NCBI RefSeq assembly: GCF_030915385.1 | Contig: NZ_CP133268.1 | Span: forward strand, 3,818,001 to 3,882,000 | Origin: Neobacillus sp. PS3-12 | GTDB lineage: Bacteria > Bacillota > Bacilli > Bacillales > Cytobacillaceae | Length of the DNA stretch: 64,000 bases | Reading direction: 5' to 3' | Part shown: one piece after another, positions 44,076-55,096 of the stretch | Layout of the letters: each line of letters opens with the position of its first letter | Position numbering within the stretch: position 1 is the first letter of the stretch | The notes under the pieces: generated by a model | Told to the model about the DNA's origin: nothing | The model's input: only the letters and a program-made list of their open reading frames with translations | Databases searched by the model: none | Position numbers and translations under genes: made by a program

Positions 44076-45763
44076 TAAGATACCTCCATAACATTTTCTT
44101 CTGATTGGTGGGACCAGTGGATGGTAATTTTTGTACCTTTACCCACTGCACTTTCCAACTGAATATGGCCATTCACATTGTTCACTAAATGCTTAATATT
44201 GCTTAAACCTAATCCAGGGTTTGTCTCTTCATCTGTTAAATCGAATCCAGTCCCATTGTCATGGACAATTAAATAAAATTGATTCTTTACGGTTTTAATT
44301 TTCACTTCAATTGTACTGGCATTTCCATGCCGCAAGGCGTTTCCAACGGATTCGGAAATAATTCTTAAAACCATTTGCTTTTTGCCAATTGATAGATTTT
44401 CTACTTCTTCCTCTGCATGAAGGCGAATATCTGCATTATTTAATTTTGAAATTTGCTCTAAGTACGTTTGTAGACTCATTGTGAACTGATTGGCTTTATT
44501 TTTCTTAGAGCTTAAGCGATAAATAACTTTTCTTAATTCTTGAGAAGCAGTTCTGGAACATTGTTCAATGAGATTAAGTTGCTCATTGAAATTTTCTGAG
44601 TCAGTATTTCGTTTCATCGCATGGATAGCATAGACGATACTAAAGAGTCTTTGCGAAACACTGTCATGGATTTCATTGGCAATCCGATTCTGCTCTTCAA
44701 AAAGCAGAAGTTTATCATTCAATTCTTCATAAAAAAATCGGTCTAAAAAAATAGAAAATAGATTTGACAAGAACTTCAATTGCGTTTTTAAGTCAAATCC
44801 AGTTGGGTTTTTTGCATTTTCCAGTTCAAAACCCATGACTCCATAATTGACGGTTGAAGAGGAAACTTGCACTACTAAATATTCTTTATCTACAATATTT
44901 ATTTCATTTGGAGCGTCATTAAAATTAGAATTAAGCCAATGGAAATAGATTTGATTTTTTAGTAATTCTGGACAGTCTGTTTCATTTGCCTCTGACACTA
45001 TAACGAGTGATTGCTTTTCACCCTTAAGCGGGGGCAACCAATAAAAAGCTGAGTTGCACTGGAATAACTGCCATAAAATTTCAGAAAAAGTTTTTATGAC
45101 ATTTTCGGGTTTTTCCTGGGATGTGATTGATTCAGTAACTTTGTATAACGAAACAAAATGATCAAGAAACTCTTCGTTTTTTTTGTTTGCCTCCACTAAT
45201 TTACTGTTCATTACTTCAAGTTCAGCACTTTGTTTTTTTAGCAGCGTATTATTCTCTTTCAATTGCTTTGACACATAGGTTAACAGTTGAACAGCTAAAG
45301 TGATGAGAATAAAAAGCAAAAATATATGAGCATTATCCTCAAATGTTTCTGTTCCAATCGAAATTCCAGTAATCTGACTGAAAGCAATAATCGAAGTAAA
45401 TGAATAGATGAGTAAAATAATCCAACCATAGTAAATGGGTAAAAAACTAGCTGCAATAATGACAGGATTAATTGCGTACCAAATAAATGGGCTGTTAAGA
45501 GTACCTGTGGGGATTAAGAGAAAGCATATCCCAACTGTTTCAAAGATTAGTAATAAAATGGTCATTAATTTGTGTGAATGGGCCAGCTTGTATAGCCAGA
45601 TGATGATGATACCAGAAATAAGCAGCGCTATAATGACGGTTAAATGTAAATATTGTTTACAGAACGGGTCACCTAACAAATAAAAGAGAGAGGTAAAAAA
45701 CCAGGAAAGAATTCTGTATATTGGTAAAATGTTCTCATATGTAATCATTTTTTTATTGAACAA
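44075..45763 (-). CDS. membrane sensor histidine kinase (HisKA_3, DegS/LiaS type)
   Basis: A ~562-aa kinase with six to seven N-terminal membrane helices (residues ~10-165), a coiled coil (KQLKENNTLLKKQSAELEVM), a GAF-like region, then HisKA_3 with ANEIHDSVSQRLFSIVYAIH carrying the phospho-His. The HATPase domain has DNGTGFDLTDEETNPGLGLS. I prefer TTG 45763 because GAGGTG lies 7 nt upstream; ATG 45778 would add five residues and has no SD. A single GTTCTTT half-site is at 45780-45786. The membrane-embedded input suggests it senses envelope state or a hydrophobic signal. Confidence 0.88.
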   Translation of the reverse strand: MFNKKMITYENILPIYRILSWFFTSLFYLLGDPFCKQYLHLTVIIALLISGIIIIWLYKLAHSHKLMTILLLIFETVGICFLLIPTGTLNSPFIWYAINPVIIAASFLPIYYGWIILLIYSFTSIIAFSQITGISIGTETFEDNAHIFLLFILITLAVQLLTYVSKQLKENNTLLKKQSAELEVMNSKLVEANKKNEEFLDHFVSLYKVTESITSQEKPENVIKTFSEILWQLFQCNSAFYWLPPLKGEKQSLVIVSEANETDCPELLKNQIYFHWLNSNFNDAPNEINIVDKEYLVVQVSSSTVNYGVMGFELENAKNPTGFDLKTQLKFLSNLFSIFLDRFFYEELNDKLLLFEEQNRIANEIHDSVSQRLFSIVYAIHAMKRNTDSENFNEQLNLIEQCSRTASQELRKVIYRLSSKKNKANQFTMSLQTYLEQISKLNNADIRLHAEEEVENLSIGKKQMVLRIISESVGNALRHGNASTIEVKIKTVKNQFYLIVHDNGTGFDLTDEETNPGLGLSNIKHLVNNVNGHIQLESAVGKGTKITIHWSHQSEENVMEVS

Positions 45764-45943
45764 AGGGTCACACCTCATAGTTCTTTATAACGGGTATATT
45801 TAAAGTGTATTATATTATAAATACTATATTCAAGGGGGTAACCTTATATAAATATCCACAATTAAGAACAAAAACCGCCTGAATTCTACCATTTTTGCAA
45901 AAAACTTCTCCGTTTTTTATTTAGAGGATAAAGGAATATTTAA

Positions 45944-45970
45944 AAGAGGATGATAAAAAACATCCTCTTC
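45944..45970 (-). terminator. hairpin after the small gene at 45969
   Basis: AAGAGGATG pairs with CATCCTCTT over 9 bp. On the minus strand it is followed by TTAAATATT, a weak T-tract. The right arm touches the stop codon of the gene at 45969. Confidence 0.6.
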
Positions 45971-46202
45971 ATTTCTTTTTCCATAATTGTTCGATCATAG
46001 GGTAAAATTTTTGGAAGTATGGTTTTAAACCTTTTGCAGATTCGACAAGTTGATCAATGCTGTTCATTAATTCTTCGTAATCATTAGATGAATTTTGATC
46101 GGGCTGATTCTCCTTGTTTGTATCCATAGCTTTTGATCCAAACATCATCCTCGTAAATGGATCTTCTGAAAAATGGTTCCCTCGTTTTTCATCTTCCTCC
46201 AT
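45969..46202 (-). CDS. small acidic protein upstream of fabH (YjzB-like position)
   Basis: A 77-aa, very hydrophilic N-terminus (EEDEKRGNHFSEDPFTRMMF) followed by a helix SIDQLVESAKGLKPYFQKFY. SD AAAGGAGGAAAG is strong. It lies on the strand opposite to fabH in the gap where B. subtilis has comZ/yjzB; orthology with YjzB is a guess from position. The function is unknown. Confidence 0.65.
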   Translation of the reverse strand: MEEDEKRGNHFSEDPFTRMMFGSKAMDTNKENQPDQNSSNDYEELMNSIDQLVESAKGLKPYFQKFYPMIEQLWKKK

Positions 46203-46329
46203 TTGAAAGCTTTCCTCCTTTATTAATGTCTTCTTGTAGATAGAATATGTACAATTTTAGTAATCGTATAGTTAAATGCGGATATTAAAGAGGAATAATG
46301 GTTGCTTAAAAATAAAATCATTGATAAAA

Positions 46330-46346
46330 TTAGTACCAAGTCATAA
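46330..46346 (+). promoter_or_regulatory. FapR-type operator upstream of fabH
   Basis: TTAGTACCAAGTCATAA keeps the complete left half of the FapR consensus (TTAGTACC) and four of six bases of the right half (TACTAA). It lies 65 bp before the fabH start. In Bacillales FapR represses fabHA-fabF and is released by malonyl-CoA. Confidence 0.65.
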
Positions 46347-46410
46347 TAATTGATAATAAACTAAATGAAATAGACCATTACTATTTTTTATATTTAAAGG
46401 AGATGGGTGT

Positions 46411-47343
46411 ATGAACGCCGGTATCGTAGGAATTGGCAGATATGTACCAGAAAATGTTGTTACTAATGCTGATCTTGAAAAAAGAGTGGATACATCAGAT
46501 GAATGGATTCGAACTCGTACTGGTATAGAGGAACGGCGAATTGCAGGAGACGATATAAATACCTCCGATATGGCTTTTGAAGCAGCTAAAAAAGCGATTA
46601 AAGATGCCAATATTGCACCAGAAGATATTGATTTAATCCTTGTTGCAACGGTAACACCTGACCGTCCATTTCCATCTGTTTCTTGTATGCTTCAAGAAAA
46701 ACTTGGGGCGAAAAAAGCGGCTGCAATGGATATTAGTGCTGCGTGTGCCGGATTTATGTATGGAATTATTACTGCGAAACAGTTTATCGAAACAAATGCT
46801 TATAAATATGTGTTGGTAGTGGGTGTTGAAAAGCTTTCAAAGATTACGGATTGGAATGACCGTAATACTGCCGTTCTATTTGGTGATGGGGCAGGTGCTG
46901 CTATTATTGGACCGGTGTCTGGAAATAGAGGTATTCTTGCTTTTGATCTTGGAGCAGATGGAACAGGAGGAAAACACCTCTATCAGGATGAATATATTAT
47001 TATGAATGGACGAGAAGTCTTTAAGTTCGCTGTCAGGCAAATGGGTGAAAGCTGTATCAATGTGCTGGAAAAATCAGGACTTTCTAAGGATGAAGTTGAT
47101 TTCTTTATTCCACATCAAGCTAACATTCGTATTATGGAGGCATCAAGACAAAGACTTGAGGTACCAGAGGAAAAAATGTCCAAAACTGTTAATAAATATG
47201 GAAATACTTCCTCGGCATCGATTCCCATTTCCATTGTCGAAGAAATAGAGGCTGGAAAAATCAAAGATGATGATGTCATCGTCATGGTTGGATTTGGCGG
47301 CGGACTAACCTGGGGAGCTATTGCGATTCGCTGGGGAAAATAA
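46411..47343 (+). CDS. fabH: beta-ketoacyl-ACP synthase III
   Basis: A 310-aa initiating condensing enzyme of type II fatty acid synthesis; it joins branched or straight acyl-CoA primers to malonyl-ACP. The triad is complete: Cys in [12 protein letters not shown] (~111), His in [10 protein letters not shown] (~236), and Asn in [11 protein letters not shown] (~266). [15 protein letters not shown] closes the C-terminus. SD AAAGGAGATG precedes ATG 46411. It forms an operon with fabF 88 bp downstream, as in B. subtilis fabHA-fabF. Confidence 0.97.
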   Translation: MNAGIVGIGRYVPENVVTNADLEKRVDTSDEWIRTRTGIEERRIAGDDINTSDMAFEAAKKAIKDANIAPEDIDLILVATVTPDRPFPSVSCMLQEKLGAKKAAAMDISAACAGFMYGIITAKQFIETNAYKYVLVVGVEKLSKITDWNDRNTAVLFGDGAGAAIIGPVSGNRGILAFDLGADGTGGKHLYQDEYIIMNGREVFKFAVRQMGESCINVLEKSGLSKDEVDFFIPHQANIRIMEASRQRLEVPEEKMSKTVNKYGNTSSASIPISIVEEIEAGKIKDDDVIVMVGFGGGLTWGAIAIRWGK

Positions 47344-47431
47344 TAGAGCTTAACACGAAGGAAAAAGAATCAAAGTGCAAATCGAAGGTTATGAAAAAAA
47401 CATAAATTTTGCAAATAAGGAGATGCACAAA

Positions 47432-48670
47432 ATGGAAAAGCGCAGAGTAGTGGTGACGGGAGTAGGTGCTGTCACTCCGCTTGGAAATGATATTGAGACT
47501 ACATGGAAGAATATTCTTGCTGGGAAATCTGGTATCGGACCATTAACAAGGGTAAATGCAGATGAATATCCCGCTAAAGTTTCAGCAGAAGCAACAGATT
47601 TTAATCCAGAAGACTACATGGAGCGAAAAGAAGCCAGAAAAATGGATCGCTTTACACAATTTGCTGTTGCAGCAGCACAAATGGCGGTAAAGGACGCCAA
47701 CCTAACTATTAATGAAGAGAACTCCCATCGCGTAGGGGTTTGGATTGGTTCTGGAATTGGCGGAATGGAAACCTTTGAACAACAGTTTGAAATATTTCAA
47801 AACAGAGGATATAAAAGAGTAAGTCCGTTTTTCGTACCTATGTTAATTCCTGATATGGCAACTGGTCAGGTGTCGATCATGCTGGGTGCCAGAGGATTTA
47901 ATTCATGTACGGTTACAGCTTGTGCAACTGGTACTAATTCGATTGGGGATGCATTTAAAGTGATCCAGCGCGGGGATGCAGATGCAATGATCACCGGCGG
48001 GGCAGAAGCGCCAATCACAAAAATGTCTGTTGCTGGATTCTGTGCAAATACTGCTCTTTCCAATAATCCTGACCCAGCTACAGCATGCCGTCCTTTCGAT
48101 AAAAATCGTAATGGTTTTATTATTGGTGAAGGCTCGGGAATTGTCGTGCTTGAAGAGCTTGAGCATGCGTTAGCACGCGGTGCAAAAATCTATGGAGAAA
48201 TCGTTGGCTACGGTGCAACGGGTGATGCTTATCATATTACCGCACCTGCTCCAGGTGGTGAAGGTGGAGCTAGGGCGATGAAGATGGCATTAAACGATGC
48301 TGGAATCGCTCCAGAAGGAATTGACTATATCAATGCCCATGGAACAAGTACAGAATACAATGATAAATTTGAAACGGCTGCTGTGAAAGAAGTTTTCGGA
48401 GATCATGCTTATAAATTAGCTATGAGCTCTACAAAATCAATGACCGGCCATCTGCTGGGAGCAGCTGGCGGAATCGAAGCTATTTTTTCAGTGCTTGCAA
48501 TCCGTGACAGCATTCTTCCTCCAACAATTAATTATGAAACTCCAGATCCGGAATGTGATTTGGATTATGTACCAAATACTGCCCGACCACAAGCCATCAA
48601 CACAGTGATGAGCAACTCGCTTGGTTTTGGCGGACATAACGCAACAATCGTATTGAAAAAATATCAATAA
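47432..48670 (+). CDS. fabF: beta-ketoacyl-ACP synthase II
   Basis: A 412-aa elongating condensing enzyme. The active Cys is in [11 protein letters not shown] (~163), with His in [11 protein letters not shown] (~303) and His in [10 protein letters not shown] (~339). [15 protein letters not shown] is the usual C-terminal motif. The start is ATG 47432, since AAGGAGATG precedes it and [12 protein letters not shown] is the expected N-terminus; a longer frame begins upstream without an SD. A terminator follows. Confidence 0.97.
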   Translation: MEKRRVVVTGVGAVTPLGNDIETTWKNILAGKSGIGPLTRVNADEYPAKVSAEATDFNPEDYMERKEARKMDRFTQFAVAAAQMAVKDANLTINEENSHRVGVWIGSGIGGMETFEQQFEIFQNRGYKRVSPFFVPMLIPDMATGQVSIMLGARGFNSCTVTACATGTNSIGDAFKVIQRGDADAMITGGAEAPITKMSVAGFCANTALSNNPDPATACRPFDKNRNGFIIGEGSGIVVLEELEHALARGAKIYGEIVGYGATGDAYHITAPAPGGEGGARAMKMALNDAGIAPEGIDYINAHGTSTEYNDKFETAAVKEVFGDHAYKLAMSSTKSMTGHLLGAAGGIEAIFSVLAIRDSILPPTINYETPDPECDLDYVPNTARPQAINTVMSNSLGFGGHNATIVLKKYQ

Positions 48671-48683
48671 TGTTTTCAAACTA

Positions 48684-48712
48684 AGCCTGGCTTGATAAGA
48701 GTCAGGTTTTTT
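48684..48712 (+). terminator. intrinsic terminator of fabH-fabF
   Basis: CCTGGCT and AGTCAGG form an imperfect stem around a 7-nt loop, followed by TTTTTTT. It begins 14 bp past the fabF stop. Confidence 0.85.
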
Positions 48713-48782
48713 TATCGTGTTAACCGAATCAATTTCCCATTCATAAACTATCCATAGAATATGGCACAAATGGAGTGGGAAT

Positions 48783-49574
48783 ATGGGGATCATTGCAACT
48801 GATCAGTGGATGCAGAAGGAGTTTGACCAGCCAAGAAAATTATGTGAACGGTTGACTCCCTATTTTAAGAAGCAAAACGGAAATGAGGTATATCGTGAGT
48901 TAATGCTATTTGGAATGTACAAACCTTCAATGGCCAGCTGGGTTGCCTTTAATCAAATGCTTGATGACCAAACATGGTCAAAGATGGATAAAATTTATCA
49001 TTCATATAAAGCCAAATGGGAAGGCCCCGAAATCCCCGTCTTTTTATTTCCAATTGATCAGAGTGGGGGTTTGTTTAGAAAAGCGGATCGGTCTAAATCA
49101 GGGGTATCTTTTACTAATAAGATGTTTTTATTTTTATCATCTGAAGTGGACGAAAAGGAACTAGAAGCCCTTTTCGTTCATGAGTACCACCATGTATGCC
49201 GATTAAACCAATTAAAAGGAAATGTACAAGAATATTCACTATTAGATTCCATAATAATAGAAGGTCTGGCTGAATATGCAGTGTTAAAGAATTGCGGAAA
49301 AGACTATTTAGCAGATTGGTGTACGATGTACACAGGGAAACAAATAGACCAGATATGGGGAAGATTTTTAAAAGACCATCTTTCTATTAAGAAAAAGGAA
49401 AAACTTCATGATGATCTTTTATACGGGAATGGCCGTTTCCCCCATTTGGCAGGATATGCGGCTGGATTTTCAATCGTTCAAGATTATTATCAAAAACATT
49501 CCTATTCAACAAAAAAATCATTTTCACTTTCCGCAAGAAAACTGATTAACGAAACAAACTATAAAATGGAATAA
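48783..49574 (+). CDS. yjaZ: DUF2268 zinc metallopeptidase-like protein
   Basis: A 263-aa protein. LFVHEYHHVCRLN is the HExxH zinc motif, followed by IIEGLAEYAV supplying the third ligand Glu. The family (DUF2268) has no firmly known substrate. Its position after fabF is the B. subtilis position of yjaZ. A GGAG SD precedes ATG 48783. There is no signal peptide. Confidence 0.9.
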   Translation: MGIIATDQWMQKEFDQPRKLCERLTPYFKKQNGNEVYRELMLFGMYKPSMASWVAFNQMLDDQTWSKMDKIYHSYKAKWEGPEIPVFLFPIDQSGGLFRKADRSKSGVSFTNKMFLFLSSEVDEKELEALFVHEYHHVCRLNQLKGNVQEYSLLDSIIIEGLAEYAVLKNCGKDYLADWCTMYTGKQIDQIWGRFLKDHLSIKKKEKLHDDLLYGNGRFPHLAGYAAGFSIVQDYYQKHSYSTKKSFSLSARKLINETNYKME

Positions 49575-49705
49575 TATTAGAAAAAGAGCCGTTGGTATCC
49601 GCTAATACTAAATGGTTTTAACTATCTGTAAAGGAATAATTTAACTCAACTCTGCCCATACTGATTGACAAATACAAATAGTTTCTTGAAGTGAGGGATT
49701 GAGTA

Positions 49706-50452
49706 ATGTTGTATCTTCATGATGTTTGGGTCAATTGGTTTGAAGGGGAAGAAAATGGTTACAATGTTTGCCACTTTCACGAATGGCGGAAAGATGACGG
49801 GGTTGAGCTGTTAGACCAAGTACCTCTTTTAAAAATTAGTCCGATTTTATTTCATTATATTGAAAATGATTTGTCAGAATTACCTCAGCAGCTTTTAAAT
49901 GATGTTTTTCAAAAAGCGTACTTAAGGAAAAATCATGAGCGTGTTCAATTGGAATACTGTTTTGTTGTAACAGATGGAGTTGGAATTTTGGCAATTGATA
50001 CGATCGGATATTCCATTCCAATTAGGAAAAGCAGGCTCATTCCAAGGCAGGAACAATTAGTCTATGAAATGATTGAAAACCATGAAATATCGGAATACAA
50101 ATTTAATGAGAAGCAAATGCAAAAAGACTTTCATATCTTATCTCCTGAACCTAGTTTAATGAATGGTTTGACCAGAAAAGAGCGCCAGCTTAAGCAGTTA
50201 TTGTTTATGGCACTTGATCAATTGCATACGACCAAAAATGAGGCAGAGGTTCGTTATTGGTACACGGAGTGGTGCCCTGAGCGTTATTCAGCAATTCAGG
50301 AATTACAATTTGAGGATGCGTGGGATTGTTTATTTAATGAAATTAAGTTTGGCTGGTCTTCTAAGCATGAAAACTTTTGTGAAGACATTATAAAAGGACA
50401 GCCGTTTTTCGAAAAATTATGGGAAATGGAACACGGTTCAAAAGTAAATTAA
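49706..50452 (+). CDS. yjbA: YjbA family (UPF0736) protein
   Basis: A 248-aa cytoplasmic protein of unknown function, conserved in Bacillaceae. Recognised by the N-terminus [20 protein letters not shown], the [19 protein letters not shown] region, and its place before trpS. SD GAGGG precedes ATG 49706. B. subtilis has the app oligopeptide operon between yjaZ and yjbA; here the two genes are adjacent. Confidence 0.9.
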   Translation: MLYLHDVWVNWFEGEENGYNVCHFHEWRKDDGVELLDQVPLLKISPILFHYIENDLSELPQQLLNDVFQKAYLRKNHERVQLEYCFVVTDGVGILAIDTIGYSIPIRKSRLIPRQEQLVYEMIENHEISEYKFNEKQMQKDFHILSPEPSLMNGLTRKERQLKQLLFMALDQLHTTKNEAEVRYWYTEWCPERYSAIQELQFEDAWDCLFNEIKFGWSSKHENFCEDIIKGQPFFEKLWEMEHGSKVN

Positions 50453-50453
50453 C

Positions 50454-50487
50454 AAAAGCCTGACCGAAAATTAGCGGTCAGGCTTTG
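50454..50487. terminator. bidirectional intrinsic terminator between yjbA and trpS
   Basis: AAAGCCTGACCG and CGGTCAGGCTTT form a perfect 12-bp stem with an 8-nt loop. The T-run is best on the minus strand (GGCTTTTGTTAA), and a short one lies on the plus strand. It separates two convergent genes. Confidence 0.85.
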
Positions 50488-50524
50488 ACTTTTAACTTTG
50501 TCTGTTGATTGGAACGAAAGGCGC

Positions 50525-51642
<1,118 letters not shown>

Positions 51643-51648
51643 GTTACT

Positions 51649-51677
51649 ATTATAATGAAATGAATATTTGTAATCAA
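51649..51677 (-). promoter_or_regulatory. SigA-type promoter of trpS
   Basis: TTGATT (-35, 51672-51677) and TATAAT (-10, 51649-51654) are separated by exactly 17 bp on the minus strand. This predicts transcription starting near 51642. Confidence 0.75.
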
Positions 51678-51682
51678 GCATG

Positions 51683-52036
51683 CTAAACATAATATAAAAT
51701 CAGGGCAACAACCATACATATAAATAGGAGAAGCCCATGTATGAATAATGCTTTTTGACTGATAGCTACTAGTTTGGATAAAGGGGTGATTTCAGCTAAT
51801 TTTATGTCCTCGTTGTTCCTTGAGAAAGCCTTTGTGAATCCTTTTGTAACAATATCAAAAAAACCAGCATGAATCACATAGATCAGCAAGGCACTTAAAA
51901 GGAATGCAGAAGCAAAGTAAAACGTTATATTGATATAATTCATCAAAGTTACTTTACTATTGTGAAGTAGTGATGTGATAAAGATCGAAAGTTGTATAAT
52001 AAAAAAAATCCCAATTTTTTTCAAAGGCACTTTCAT
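51683..52036 (-). CDS. DUF3899 membrane protein
   Basis: A 117-aa protein with four hydrophobic helices (IGIFFIIQLSIFITSLL; NITFYFASAFLLSALLIYVI; a polar loop with FTKAFSRNNED; ALFIHGLLLFICMVVALILY). It resembles DUF3899 proteins of Bacillaceae, unknown function. The start ATG 52036 has GGAGG upstream; the frame extends further without an SD. Confidence 0.75.
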   Translation of the reverse strand: MKVPLKKIGIFFIIQLSIFITSLLHNSKVTLMNYINITFYFASAFLLSALLIYVIHAGFFDIVTKGFTKAFSRNNEDIKLAEITPLSKLVAISQKALFIHGLLLFICMVVALILYYV

Positions 52037-52244
52037 GGTGAAAACCTCCAATTCCGAGTGTATAAAACGGGATTTGAACAATGAAAATGGTATTTAAAAT
52101 TATACCATAAAGGTTAAGAATGAAAATGTAAATATTGTTTCTAACATGTAAACTTTTTTTAAAAAACTAATGTACAAAGTTTTTCTAAAAATGTATAATT
52201 AGCATTGTAGAATTTTTCAGAAAAATAAAAGGAGGTCTACATAG

Positions 52245-53933
52245 TTGAAAAAGTCAAAATATTCACTACTTCTAGCATCGGGACTAGCTGCTAGCATGTT
52301 CTTAAGCGCTTGTTCGGGTGGATCAAGTACCAATAAAGACACAAGCAAGGACACTAGTAAGAGCACTACTGGGCAACTGGCAGACAAACAAGCTGTCAAT
52401 GTTTTGGAAACTGCCGAAATTCCAACCATGGACAGTGTTATGAACCAAGACGTTCTTGGAAGCGAAATTCTTTCTCAGGTAACCTCAGGTTTATACCGCT
52501 TGGATCAGACAGGTACTAAGGCAATTCCAGATGATGCTGTAGGACAACCTAAATTTAATGCTGATAAGACAGTATTAACTATTAGTTTAAAGAAGAATGT
52601 CAAATGGTCTAACGGAGACCCTGTAACTGCAAAGGATTACGTCTATTCATGGCAGCGGGCAATTGATCCTAAAACTGCATCACCATATGGTCCATATATG
52701 ATGACAGATAAAATCAAAAACGCAACTGCAATCAGTGAAGGTAAAGCACCGGTTTCCACTCTAGGCGTTAAAGCAATTGACGACTATACATTGGAAATCA
52801 CGTTAGAAAGAGCCCTTCCATATATTGATTCATTATTAACATTTACAGCATTCTATCCGCAAAATCAAAAATATGTAGAATCACAAGGCGCAGACTATGC
52901 AAAAGATGCTGCCCACCTGCTTTACAGTGGTCCATTTAAATTGACTAAATGGGACGGCACATCTGCTGACCAATGGACATTAGAAAAGAATGCAGATTAC
53001 TGGAATGCAAAAAATGTTACATTGCAAACAGCTAATTTTAACGTTGTAAAAGATCCACAAGCAGCTGTGAACGCATATGAAGCAAAACAAGCTGATATCA
53101 CTGGAAGACTTGCTTCATCCGCGATCATTTCACAATATCAGGGTACAAAAGACTTAGTACAATATCTAGAGCCATCAATGTGGTGGTTAAAGATGAACGA
53201 GAATAATCCTGTATTGAAAAATGTCAATATTCGTAAAGCGATTGCTTTAGCAGTAGATAAGAAAGCATATACAAATAACGTTTTATCCAATGGTTCTATC
53301 CCTGCTAACTTCATTGTACCGAAGCAATTTGCGTTTAATAACGGCAAAGACTTCCGTGGCGCCGGCGCTAGTGATTATCTGAAAACAGATAAAACAAAAG
53401 CGAAAAAGCTTTGGGATCAAGGTTTGAAAGAATTAGGAAAAACATCTGTAACGTTCACTATGGTTGGGCAGGATACTGAAACAGCTAAGAAAGAGGATGC
53501 TTTCATTAAAGACCAATTGGAGAAGACTCTTCCTGGCTTAACGGTTAATATTCAAAGTGTACCGTTCAAAATCCGTATTGACCGTGAAGACAAACAAGAT
53601 TATGATTTATTGCATGCCGGCTGGGGACCAGACTACGCTGACCCAATGACATTCATGGATCTATTCTTAACAGGTGGCGGTCAAAACCACATGAGCTACA
53701 GTGATCCAAAATATGATAAGCTGGTTAAAGATGCCCAAACTACTTTGGCAGCTAAATCGGATGAGCGTTGGAAAGCACTTCAACAGGCTGAGAAAATCTT
53801 GTTAGAAGATGATGCTGCATTAGCACCACTTTATCAACGTTCTGTGAACCTATTAGTAAATCCAAAAGTAAAAGGTCTGCAACATAATCCTTATTCTGAT
53901 TATAGTTTCGAATATATCAAGGTCTACAAATAA
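52245..53933 (+). CDS. oppA: oligopeptide ABC transporter substrate-binding lipoprotein
   Basis: A 562-aa SBP_bac_5 protein. The lipoprotein signal ends in LSACSGG (lipidated Cys23), followed by a Ser/Thr/Lys linker. VKWSNGDPVTAKDYVYSWQR is the family signature. It binds peptides outside the membrane and delivers them to OppBC; in Bacillus it also imports signalling peptides for sporulation and competence. TTG 52245 start with AAAGGAGGT. A hairpin between oppA and oppB probably reduces downstream expression. Confidence 0.96.
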   Translation: MKKSKYSLLLASGLAASMFLSACSGGSSTNKDTSKDTSKSTTGQLADKQAVNVLETAEIPTMDSVMNQDVLGSEILSQVTSGLYRLDQTGTKAIPDDAVGQPKFNADKTVLTISLKKNVKWSNGDPVTAKDYVYSWQRAIDPKTASPYGPYMMTDKIKNATAISEGKAPVSTLGVKAIDDYTLEITLERALPYIDSLLTFTAFYPQNQKYVESQGADYAKDAAHLLYSGPFKLTKWDGTSADQWTLEKNADYWNAKNVTLQTANFNVVKDPQAAVNAYEAKQADITGRLASSAIISQYQGTKDLVQYLEPSMWWLKMNENNPVLKNVNIRKAIALAVDKKAYTNNVLSNGSIPANFIVPKQFAFNNGKDFRGAGASDYLKTDKTKAKKLWDQGLKELGKTSVTFTMVGQDTETAKKEDAFIKDQLEKTLPGLTVNIQSVPFKIRIDREDKQDYDLLHAGWGPDYADPMTFMDLFLTGGGQNHMSYSDPKYDKLVKDAQTTLAAKSDERWKALQQAEKILLEDDAALAPLYQRSVNLLVNPKVKGLQHNPYSDYSFEYIKVYK

Positions 53934-53983
53934 TAGACAATTTTTGTTAAAGTTTACACAAAAAAGTTATTTATAACAAAATA

Positions 53984-54016
53984 AAGAGAGAGTATATTAA
54001 GTTATACTCTCTTTTT
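53984..54016 (+). terminator. terminator-like hairpin between oppA and oppB
   Basis: AGAGAGTATA pairs with TATACTCTCT and is followed by TTTTT. Its place in the operon fits partial termination that makes more binding protein than permease. Confidence 0.8.
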
Positions 54017-54073
54017 ACCTGTATCAGAATTGTCGAAAAGTGTCTAACATTTTGTGAATTAGGAGGTGTCGTC

Positions 54074-55096
54074 ATGGTAAAATATATTCTACAACGGTTT
54101 GTCTATATGATTATTACATTATTCATAGTTGTATCTGTAACCTTTTTCCTCATGAAGTTAATTCCAGGAACCCCTTTTAACAGCTGGGAAAAACTTTCAG
54201 AGACCCAGCGCCACATATTGTTAGTTAAGTATGGATTCGATCAACCTGTTCCTGTTCAATATGCTCACTACATAATGAACATGTTTAAAGGCGATTTGGG
54301 TGTCTCCTTCCAGTTTAATAATACCCCGGTAACAGAACTTATTGCGCAACGGCTTGGTCCTTCGGCGATACTTGGCGCTCAGGCGATGATTATCGGTGCT
54401 GTGCTTGGGATTCTATTAGGTGTTGTTGCTGCATTAAAACAAAATACTTGGGTTGATTATTTCGCAACATTTATTGCAGTTATTGGAAAATCGGTTCCAA
54501 GCTTTGTATTTGCTGGTCTTTTACAATTTTATATTGCTGTTAAATTAGGTTGGCTCCCAGTTATGTTTTGGAATGGACCATCCTATACCATTCTGCCAAC
54601 CATTGCATTAGCCATGTTCCCGATTTCGATTGCAGCTCGGTTTATGCGGACAGAAATGGTGGAAGTATTGGGGTCAGATTATATTACCCTTGCGAAAGCT
54701 AAAGGTGCAAGTTACTGGCAAATTAGTGTCAAACATGCTCTTAGAAATGCTTTAATTCCAGTTATTACTGTTATGGGACCGTTAGCAGTAAGTTTAATGA
54801 CCGGATCGCTTGTTATTGAAAATATTTTTGGAATACCAGGTATTGGGAATCAATTCGTCCAATCCATCATGGTAAATGACTATCCCGTTATTATGGGAAC
54901 TTCCATTTTATTTGCGGCATTATTTGTTTTCATAATTTTAGTTGTTGATATCCTTTATGGTATTATCGATCCACGTATTCGTATTCAGGGGGGAAAGGGT
55001 AAATGCTTAACAAAGAACAAGTCATCTCGAAGGATATGTTTGCACCCGCCCATATTGATCCATCCAAAAGTGAGGTCATTGCCAAGCCAAGTCTAA
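54074..55096 (+). CDS. oppB: oligopeptide permease, with C-terminal extension into oppC
   Basis: A membrane permease of the BPD_transp_1 family: N-terminal KYILQRFVYMIITLFIVV, EAA-type loop YITLAKAKGASYWQISVKH, and six helices. Homologues end just after IIDPRIR. Here the frame continues 25-30 residues beyond RIQGGKGK and overlaps oppC by 94 bp. The sequence at the junction is CA, six G, AAAGGGTAAATG. With seven G it would stop at TAA just before the oppC ATG. The extension is therefore likely due to a one-base change or sequencing error in the G-run. SD GGAGG precedes ATG 54074. Confidence 0.93.
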   Translation: MVKYILQRFVYMIITLFIVVSVTFFLMKLIPGTPFNSWEKLSETQRHILLVKYGFDQPVPVQYAHYIMNMFKGDLGVSFQFNNTPVTELIAQRLGPSAILGAQAMIIGAVLGILLGVVAALKQNTWVDYFATFIAVIGKSVPSFVFAGLLQFYIAVKLGWLPVMFWNGPSYTILPTIALAMFPISIAARFMRTEMVEVLGSDYITLAKAKGASYWQISVKHALRNALIPVITVMGPLAVSLMTGSLVIENIFGIPGIGNQFVQSIMVNDYPVIMGTSILFAALFVFIILVVDILYGIIDPRIRIQGGKGKCLTKNKSSRRICLHPPILIHPKVRSLPSQV

